In this document: piece by piece, positions 6,804 through 11,483 of the stretch
Position numbering within the stretch: position 1 is the stretch's first letter
Layout of the letters: every line of letters begins with the position of its first letter
Assembly (NCBI GenBank): GCA_964524755.1
Contig: CAZGDR010000051.1
Location: 1 to 11,483 of the forward strand
Direction of reading: 5' to 3'
DNA: 11,483 bases
Origin: JAQVOO01 sp964524755
Lineage (GTDB): Bacteria; Spirochaetota; Spirochaetia; Sphaerochaetales; Sphaerochaetaceae
Notes under the pieces: generated by a model
Database searches by the model: none
Told to the model about the DNA's origin: nothing
The model's input: only the letters and a program-made list of their open reading frames with translations
Program-made: the position numbers and the translations under genes

Positions 6804-7343
6804 ATGAAAAAAATTCGAACTATATTAGTAATTTTTATATTTATCTTTGCAACTACAGCGGTTACAGCCCGTCCTAATCAAGGCTTGGCAATTGGTGCAC
6901 AAGTTGGGTTTTTAGCAACAGGGATTGTTGTAGATCTCCCTCTCGGCCCAGTTGCTATCAATGCCGGAATTAACTATCCAATGGGATTCAAATATTTGGA
7001 ATGGATCTCAGAAAGTTCGGAAGATGCAGACTTTTTCCAACCTTACTTCACGGTAACCGGTGATATAACCGCACCAATCCCTCTCGGAGACAACTTTGAC
7101 TTAAAACTTGGTGTCAGTTCTGTTGCATTTACCGACTTTTCGACTGGTATGTATGGCGTCGTTGGTGGCACTGTTAAGGGAGAATACTGGATTCCTAATA
7201 AAAACACTGGTCTCTTTGTAAACCTCAATGTACCTGTTGCTGTCTATCTATTGACAGAAAACGAGCAAATAATATTTGCAAATCCAGTCATCCCATTGAT
7301 AGGTCTTTTCACTACTACGGCAGGAGTTTTGTGGACTTTCTAG
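6804..7343 (+). CDS. Small exported protein, probable outer-membrane beta-barrel
   Basis: I do not recognise a named family. The 179-residue product begins with a clear signal peptide: MKKIR, then a hydrophobic run rich in Ile and Phe, with likely cleavage after Val-Thr-Ala at residue 22. The mature part is short alternating strands with Gly-rich turns (for example GLAIGAQVGFL and GVVGGTVKGEYWI). It ends in Trp-Thr-Phe; a terminal aromatic is the usual BAM recognition signal of outer-membrane barrels. Its size fits a small 8-stranded barrel of OmpW-like type. The ribosome site is excellent (AAGGAGG, 6792-6798, 5 nt before the ATG), suggesting strong expression. It stands alone, divergent from prs and convergent with argH. 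A periplasmic beta-rich protein is the main alternative. Confidence 0.8.
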   Translation: MKKIRTILVIFIFIFATTAVTARPNQGLAIGAQVGFLATGIVVDLPLGPVAINAGINYPMGFKYLEWISESSEDADFFQPYFTVTGDITAPIPLGDNFDLKLGVSSVAFTDFSTGMYGVVGGTVKGEYWIPNKNTGLFVNLNVPVAVYLLTENEQIIFANPVIPLIGLFTTTAGVLWTF

Positions 7344-7348
7344 AAAGT
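7335..7348. repeat. Perfect 14-bp palindrome at the convergent gene junction
   Basis: ACTTTCTAGAAAGT is self-complementary without a loop. It includes the TAG stop (7341-7343) of the small exported protein gene and ends 1 base before the argH stop codon. With only 6 bp between the two stops, there is no room for an ordinary terminator outside coding sequence. The palindrome could form a short hairpin in both transcripts or be a protein site; chance is also possible. Confidence 0.4.
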
Positions 7349-7349
7349 T

Positions 7350-8720
7350 CTACCAATTCACGACAGTTGTTACTGACTTAGCAAGTTGTCTATAGGTCTT
7401 GGTTAACCATACACCACGCTCTTCACAGGCTTTTTCAATCGATTGAGCCTGTGAAAGGGCCTTATCTAGACCTAAATTCCCTGTGGTTCCTTCACTTTGG
7501 CGATTACGAATTGTTGCCTCAGCCTCATAGTGTTCCACAGCGTCGAGGTTCATACCAACTTCCTTGTATACATCACGGAAAGACCCTCCCGCTCTCAAGC
7601 GTTTCAACACTTCATCTGTAGCATATAATTCACTAGTGCAAGCGCGTCGTAATGCTTTTTCATTTACCTGTAATTGTTGCACCATCAAGCGCATAACCCT
7701 TACGACGAGTAGAGCACTTTTTGCTCCGGTCAGAAGAGGCTCTTTTGTATCTTGAAAATCACGGTTATAGCCTGAAGGAAGACTACGAATGATCCCTTTT
7801 ACTCGCTGGGAGCAGGAAGAGACTACAGCACTACGACTTCTCGTCAATTCTAGACCATCGGGATTACGTTTTTGGGGCATAATGCTACTTCCTGTACAAA
7901 GTTCTTTCGGCAGAGAGAAGTAGCCGAACTCAGGCAACGAAAAAAGGATGAGATCTTGGGCTAGTTTGCTTAACGTTAGTGTGATGTAATCGCACCCATC
8001 GAGCAACATCGCTTCGAATTTTCCACGACTATTATTGGCATAGAGGACATTATTCTGTACCCTCGCAAATCCCATTTGCTTTGCGGCATACCTACGATCA
8101 AGGGGCAAAGATGTTCCATAACTAGCAGCTGAACCTAATGGAGATTGGTCAAACAGCGCTTCCAGATGTTGTAGATGAACAACTTCATCCATCAATTCTT
8201 CAGCGAAAGCTGAAGCCCACAACCCCACCGAAGAGGGCATGGCCAGCTGCATATGGGTTCGTCCTGGCATAGGGACGAATTGATGCAATTGGGCAAATTC
8301 TATGAGAGAAGTGGCTAAAGAGATAGTTTCCTGAGCAAAATGGACCAGGAATTCACGCATCCAGAGCCGTAGGGCAGTTTGGACCTGATCATTTCGTGAC
8401 CGTCCTGTATGAATTTTCTTTCCGACTTCTCCCACCCTTTTTGTTAAGAAAGTTTCAATGGCAGTATGGCAATCTTCATCAGCCACCGTTATCTCAAACT
8501 CCCCTTGCGCTACAAGGCTGAGAATCTCTTGTAATCCCTGTTCCAAAGATTCCAGTTCAGCTTGAGTGAGAATTTCTGCTTTGTGTAAGGTGCGAGCATG
8601 TGCAATCGAGGCAATACAATCAGCTACAATAAGATTAGTATCGAGTTGATAATCGTTGCCAACTGTAAAACTTTCCATTAACGCATCGAGTGTGTAACCT
8701 TTTTGCCATAATTTCCCCAT
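7350..8720 (-). CDS. argH: Argininosuccinate lyase
   Basis: Catalyses the last step of arginine synthesis, splitting argininosuccinate to arginine and fumarate in the cytoplasm as a homotetramer. The 456 residues are full length for the fumarase/aspartase superfamily. Landmarks are HTGRSRNDQV (104-113), GRTHMQLAMPSS (153-164) with the catalytic-region His156, SPLGSAASYGTSLPLDR (193-209), and the family signature GSSIMPQKRNP (277-287), which holds the catalytic serine loop. The MPGRTHMQ and GSAASYG versions resemble the branch of ArgH proteins that differs from E. coli (which has GQTHLQ and GSGALAG). The ATG at 8720 has AGGGGG 5 nt upstream, and a good promoter lies just before it. No argG or other arginine gene is adjacent, so it appears to be transcribed alone. 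Confidence 0.95.
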   Translation of the reverse strand: MGKLWQKGYTLDALMESFTVGNDYQLDTNLIVADCIASIAHARTLHKAEILTQAELESLEQGLQEILSLVAQGEFEITVADEDCHTAIETFLTKRVGEVGKKIHTGRSRNDQVQTALRLWMREFLVHFAQETISLATSLIEFAQLHQFVPMPGRTHMQLAMPSSVGLWASAFAEELMDEVVHLQHLEALFDQSPLGSAASYGTSLPLDRRYAAKQMGFARVQNNVLYANNSRGKFEAMLLDGCDYITLTLSKLAQDLILFSLPEFGYFSLPKELCTGSSIMPQKRNPDGLELTRSRSAVVSSCSQRVKGIIRSLPSGYNRDFQDTKEPLLTGAKSALLVVRVMRLMVQQLQVNEKALRRACTSELYATDEVLKRLRAGGSFRDVYKEVGMNLDAVEHYEAEATIRNRQSEGTTGNLGLDKALSQAQSIEKACEERGVWLTKTYRQLAKSVTTVVNW

Positions 8721-8740
8721 AGTTGCCCCCTATCGTGCAA

Positions 8741-8770
8741 AGTGTAGTAGAACTTACCGCTAGAGGTCAA
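8741..8770 (-). promoter_or_regulatory. Sigma-70-type promoter for argH
   Basis: On the minus strand, TTGACC (-35, 8765-8770, 5 of 6 matches) is separated by 18 bases from TACACT (-10, 8741-8746, 4 of 6). Transcription would start near 8734, leaving a leader of about 14 bases, just enough for the AGGGGG ribosome site. No ARG-box-like operator was recognised, and no equally good promoter for the divergent lipoprotein gene was found in the same 93-bp interval. Confidence 0.55.
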
Positions 8771-8813
8771 TCAATATAGCGCATGTTGGAGTAATTGTAA
8801 TGAGGGAGAAATT

Positions 8814-9785
8814 ATGAAACCGTATCTACGTCTCTGTCTGACTCTACTTATTATTTTCACATATAGTGCTTGTGAAGCGCAGCCACAACGAGAATTGTTT
8901 AACGTCCTCTCAGGCAAAGATAAGCAAAGTCCTCTCCTCCTCACTGCGGAGGCTACTTCACCTTATGAGGCAACGTATCAGTTTAATGAATTAGTTTTCT
9001 GTGACTCTACCAATTTTTCTTGTAAAAATAATTTTGTAAAGATCACCTCGGTGGTTCCCTTTGAAAAGAACATTATCATCACTTTTGATAAACCACTCAT
9101 TCCAGGTAAACGGATAGAAATAGAGGGGCGTGTTGCAGATGCTGCCGGAAATACTTTAACTTTCACCGCTGGAGTGTGGGGCTACAATGACCGTATTCCC
9201 TCTCTGCTTATTAATGAATTTACGACTAGAGGAAGTAGTAACAACCCGGACCGGGTAGAACTCTTAGCTCAAACAGATGGGAACTTAGCGGGAGTAACCC
9301 TCTACGATGGCGTAGCTTCAGCTTGGGATAGTGAGTGCATCCTCCCCGATTTTGAAGTAAAAGCGGGAGATTACATCGTTATCCAATACAACAAAGAGCT
9401 AAGTGGAGAACACCCCATTGAATTTGATGGTGGTACAGTTGGCTTAGGTGCTAATAACGGTGTTATTAGTCTCTACAATGCTCCTTACGGCACCATCTTA
9501 GATGCGGTGGTCTATAGTAATAGAACCAGTGATTCTGATACAAATTATGGTGGTTTTGGTACACATAAAGTATTACAACGAATCCAAGCTTTAGAACTTA
9601 CCCATCTGTGGCAGCCCCACCCCATTACACCTGAGACAGCTATCGATAGCACATACAGCACAGCTACCCGTTCTTTCTGTCGCCAAAAAGGGGCCAATAC
9701 AAGCAGTAAATATGATTGGTATATTGTACCGACTAGTAAATTCAGCTTTGGCAAGCCGAATTCGACTGAGGTCTATAATCCATGA
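8814..9785 (+). CDS. Lipoprotein with Ig-like and lamin-tail (LTD) domains
   Basis: Predicted surface or periplasmic lipoprotein of unknown role. The N-terminus is a short lipoprotein signal with lipobox Tyr-Ser-Ala-Cys, lipidated Cys at 20. Residues about 45-125 look like a bacterial Ig-like (Big_5-type) domain: FDKPLIPGKRIEIEG, then VADAAGNTLTF. Residues about 130-315 look like a lamin-tail domain: LLINEF, DRVELLAQTDGNLAGVTLYDG, DFEVKAGDYIVIQY, NGVISLYNAPYGTILDAVVYS. It closes with TRSFCR...DWYIVPTS...FGKPN, the usual R/DW/SxGxxN ending. Cys63 and Cys70 could form a disulfide in the Ig-like domain. A GAGGGAG ribosome site lies 5 nt before the ATG. LTD proteins bind or display ligands at cell surfaces or accompany nucleases, but no nuclease domain is present here. 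The gene stands alone and ends at a terminator. Confidence 0.85.
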   Translation: MKPYLRLCLTLLIIFTYSACEAQPQRELFNVLSGKDKQSPLLLTAEATSPYEATYQFNELVFCDSTNFSCKNNFVKITSVVPFEKNIIITFDKPLIPGKRIEIEGRVADAAGNTLTFTAGVWGYNDRIPSLLINEFTTRGSSNNPDRVELLAQTDGNLAGVTLYDGVASAWDSECILPDFEVKAGDYIVIQYNKELSGEHPIEFDGGTVGLGANNGVISLYNAPYGTILDAVVYSNRTSDSDTNYGGFGTHKVLQRIQALELTHLWQPHPITPETAIDSTYSTATRSFCRQKGANTSSKYDWYIVPTSKFSFGKPNSTEVYNP

Positions 9786-9796
9786 TACAAAGAAAC

Positions 9797-9825
9797 ACCG
9801 GACATGAATTTCCATCCGGTATTTT
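9797..9825. terminator. Bidirectional intrinsic terminator
   Basis: ACCGGA (9797-9802) and TCCGGT (9815-9820) form a 6-bp stem, extendable by two pairs across a CA bulge, followed on the plus strand by ATTTTCT. Read from the other strand, the same hairpin is followed by GTTTCTTTGT. It lies in the 59 bases between the stops of the convergent lipoprotein and trxA genes, where a shared terminator is expected. Confidence 0.8.
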
Positions 9826-9844
9826 CTATGTAGGGTTTCAAGTA

Positions 9845-10165
9845 TTAGATATGTTCAGCTACAAAAGATTCCAGTACAGCTAGGGTGACCGCTCCAATGC
9901 GCTGGTTCACCACTTTACCACCCTTAAATAGCGATAAAGTCGGGATACTAGAAATGTTATACTTTTCTGCTAATTCTGATTGCTCATCCACATTCACCTT
10001 GCCAACTTTAAGTTTTCCAGCATGGTTTTCTGCAAGTTTTGCAACTGCAGGGGCAACCATTTTACAGGGACCACACCAAACCGCCCAAAAATCGACTAAA
10101 ACGGGAATATCAGATTTTAACACTTCTGCTTCAAAATTAGCTTTTGTTAATGTCACTTCGCTCAT
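9845..10165 (-). CDS. trxA: Thioredoxin
   Basis: Cytoplasmic thiol-disulfide reductant that serves ribonucleotide reductase, peroxiredoxins and other targets, kept reduced by thioredoxin reductase. The 106-residue product has the classic length and fold: VDFWAVWCGPCKMVAPA with WCGPC at 30-34 (Cys31, Cys34), the central strand KVGKVNVDE, the cis-proline segment SIPTLSLFKGG (Pro75) and a final helix. The frame stays open upstream to 10279. The ATG at 10165 is the right start, because AGGAGG lies 6 nt before it and the protein then begins as thioredoxins do. The start overlaps the stop of a 31-residue ORF as TAATG, so translation is probably coupled. No thioredoxin reductase gene is adjacent. 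Confidence 0.96.
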   Translation of the reverse strand: MSEVTLTKANFEAEVLKSDIPVLVDFWAVWCGPCKMVAPAVAKLAENHAGKLKVGKVNVDEQSELAEKYNISSIPTLSLFKGGKVVNQRIGAVTLAVLESFVAEHI

Positions 10166-10260
10166 TAGGTACCTCCTATGCAATACAACTCCAAATATAC
10201 AACGTCGGCCAATAAAAGGAAAGTGACCAGGAATAGTAAAGCTTTTATTGCATTTTTCAT
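10165..10260 (-). CDS. Predicted 31-residue hydrophobic small protein upstream of trxA
   Basis: A short frame that looks like a real gene. It starts with ATG at 10260, with AGAAGG 4 nt upstream, and runs 31 codons. It ends in a TAA that shares its last A with the trxA start codon (TAATG). The product begins MKNAIKALLFLVTFLLLADV, has one hydrophobic segment of about 15-20 residues behind two lysines, and ends with an acidic/polar tail containing Cys27 and Gly-Gly-Thr. It would be a single-pass inner-membrane micropeptide, Lys-rich end inside. The trxA ribosome site lies inside its last codons. A consensus -10 box (10292-10297) would give a leader of about 25-30 bases. It could instead act only as a translated leader controlling trxA. 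No homolog is recalled; existence is inferred from start, stop and composition. Confidence 0.6.
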   Translation of the reverse strand: MKNAIKALLFLVTFLLLADVVYLELYCIGGT

Positions 10261-10291
10261 TCAACCTTCTCTTGCACACATAGCATTTAGG

Positions 10292-10299
10292 ATTATAAT
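10292..10299. promoter_or_regulatory. Palindromic double -10 element between divergent genes
   Basis: ATTATAAT is self-complementary and contains the consensus TATAAT on both strands (plus 10294-10299, minus 10292-10297). On the plus strand, TTGCAC (10272-10277) lies 16 bases upstream as a weak -35 for the alpha/beta hydrolase gene. On the minus strand no good -35 is seen, but position and spacing fit transcription of the 31-residue ORF and trxA. Start sites would fall near 10306 (plus) and 10285 (minus). Confidence 0.5.
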
Positions 10300-10373
10300 A
10301 GAAGCGATAGGGCGTGCTCCTCCTCTCTACCTAATAAGTACCATGTGTTAAAATTTATGGAGAAGGTTTAAAT

Positions 10374-11468
10374 ATGGCTTCAGATAGCAAAAAAAGCCAC
10401 CGATGGGTCAAAATTATAGGATCCACTCTTGGCGTCATAGCCGTCTTGTTCATTGTATTATCGTTCAGTGTTTCGAAAATTGTATATGATAAACAATTTC
10501 CGCGTTATGATAGACCAGACGAAAATGTAAGCGCTCAACTGCGATACAGCGATATCGCAATAGATTACCCTCGTCTTCCGGTAGCGTTCACATCTGGAAA
10601 AAATACCCTACAAGGCCATATCTACGGCGTTGAAAATACTCGAGGACTTGTGGTGGTTGCTCATGGCTTAGGTGGAGGTTCTGATAGCTACCTACCCCAT
10701 ATAAAACACTTTGTGGATATCGGCTTACGTGTATTTGCCTATGATTGTACCGGAAGCTATGCAAGCGAAGGAAAGACCACCAAAGGATTCCCTCAGTCAG
10801 TAGTCGACTTACATGCAGCACTTACCTTCATTGAAAGTCAGCCAGATCTTTCTGATTTACCCTTGGTTCTTTATGGGCATAGTTGGGGAGGCTATGCTGT
10901 CACGAATGTACTCAACTATAATCATGATATCAAAGGGGTAATCAGTGTGGCTGGGGTGAATAATGCTTTGGACTTGATTATGGAACATGGCCAAATTCTG
11001 ATGGGTGACAGCATCATCACCCAGTTGCCATTCCTATGGTTATACCAACGGATGCTGTTTGGAAAAGTCGCCTCGTTTGATGCTGTTACAGCTATCAATG
11101 CAACGAATATTCCTGTGCTGATTATCCATGGAACCGAAGATGAACTAGTGGCTTATAATGGCAGCTCATTAATAGCTCACAGAGAAGAGATCAAAAATCC
11201 CTACGTCGATTATCTAACTGTCAGCACCCCGGGTCGCAACGGGCACAAAAACCTATTTCGTACCGATACAGCGATTGCCTATACTGAAAACATAAATACT
11301 GCGTACCTCACACTATTCGACAGCTATGATGGTCAGATTCCCTATGAGGTCAACAAAAGTTTTTATGATGATATAGATCGTATCATGTTACAAAAATTGG
11401 AACCAAAAATCATGCAGGTGATTGATGATTTTATTGAGACGAGTTTGCACAAGATGTCGATGATATAA
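10374..11468 (+). CDS. Membrane-anchored alpha/beta hydrolase (serine esterase/aminopeptidase S33-like)
   Basis: Predicted serine hydrolase held in the membrane by an N-terminal anchor, with its catalytic domain probably outside the cytoplasm. The 364 residues start with a basic stretch and a transmembrane segment (about 13-34). The alpha/beta hydrolase fold follows: oxyanion-loop VVVAHGLGGGSDSY (93-106), AYDCTGSYASEGK (122-134), nucleophile elbow YGHSWGG with Ser170, acid Asp256 in IIHGTEDELVAY, and His291 in GRNGHKNLF. The triad is complete, so the enzyme is probably active. Similar proteins are annotated as lysophospholipase-like or BEM46-like hydrolases, but the substrate cannot be told. 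The ribosome site GGAGAAGG (10359-10366) is 7 nt before the ATG. Only 15 bases follow the stop in the window, with no visible terminator. It is divergent from the trxA unit. Confidence 0.88.
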   Translation: MASDSKKSHRWVKIIGSTLGVIAVLFIVLSFSVSKIVYDKQFPRYDRPDENVSAQLRYSDIAIDYPRLPVAFTSGKNTLQGHIYGVENTRGLVVVAHGLGGGSDSYLPHIKHFVDIGLRVFAYDCTGSYASEGKTTKGFPQSVVDLHAALTFIESQPDLSDLPLVLYGHSWGGYAVTNVLNYNHDIKGVISVAGVNNALDLIMEHGQILMGDSIITQLPFLWLYQRMLFGKVASFDAVTAINATNIPVLIIHGTEDELVAYNGSSLIAHREEIKNPYVDYLTVSTPGRNGHKNLFRTDTAIAYTENINTAYLTLFDSYDGQIPYEVNKSFYDDIDRIMLQKLEPKIMQVIDDFIETSLHKMSMI

Positions 11469-11483
11469 TACTAGTGGACTCAA

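Noticed and set aside
7350..8720. Adenylosuccinate lyase or fumarase instead of argininosuccinate lyase
   Set aside because: HTGRSRNDQV and the SPLGSAASYG region are diagnostic of ArgH, and the other superfamily members lack them.
8796..8801. TGTAAT as a -10 box for the lipoprotein gene
   Set aside because: It would start transcription inside or after the ribosome site, and no -35 is evident.
10166..10279. In-frame N-terminal extension of thioredoxin (38 more residues)
   Set aside because: The extension covers the trxA ribosome site and lacks thioredoxin features. The ATG at 10165 has a strong Shine-Dalgarno and gives the normal 106-residue length. The same DNA in another frame holds the better-supported 31-residue ORF.

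Overview
The window is a moderately AT-rich, gene-dense bacterial chromosome segment. It probably comes from a spirochaete of the Sphaerochaeta/Treponema type. That placement is an inference from three things: an enlarged 430-residue PRPP synthase, a lamin-tail-domain lipoprotein, and a NusG paralog next to a polysaccharide-modifying dehydratase. I see no rRNA, tRNA, CRISPR array, insertion sequence or phage gene, and most of the content is ordinary core metabolism and repair. No stretch of more than 300 bases lacks a gene.

Left block (1-6609), all on the minus strand. Reading in the direction of transcription: prs (PRPP synthase), a class I/II aminotransferase, then a tight four-gene unit. 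That unit is a membrane-bound CapD-type nucleoside-sugar dehydratase, a NusG-family antitermination factor, sbcD and sbcC (sbcC runs off the left edge). All three junctions in the unit are 4-bp ATGA overlaps, so the genes are almost certainly cotranscribed and translationally coupled. A 100-N scaffold gap (2815-2914) interrupts the dehydratase. Its catalytic domain is mostly missing, and the true missing stretch is probably several hundred bases longer than drawn.

Middle block. A small exported protein that looks like an outer-membrane beta-barrel (6804-7343, plus) meets argH (7350-8720, minus) tail to tail, only 6 bp apart, with a perfect palindrome at the junction. Divergent from argH is a lipoprotein with an Ig-like and a lamin-tail domain (8814-9785, plus). 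A bidirectional terminator separates it from trxA.

Right block. trxA (9845-10165, minus) is preceded by an unannotated 31-residue hydrophobic ORF (10165-10260) whose stop overlaps the trxA start as TAATG. Divergent from these is a membrane-anchored alpha/beta hydrolase (10374-11468, plus). A perfect ATTATAAT palindrome between them provides a consensus -10 element on both strands.

The observations most worth a second look are the mixed envelope/antitermination/DNA-repair operon, the small ORF coupled to trxA, and the hairpin in the leader of the dehydratase operon, which could be a target of its own antitermination factor. None of these shows, from sequence alone, a wholly new system.
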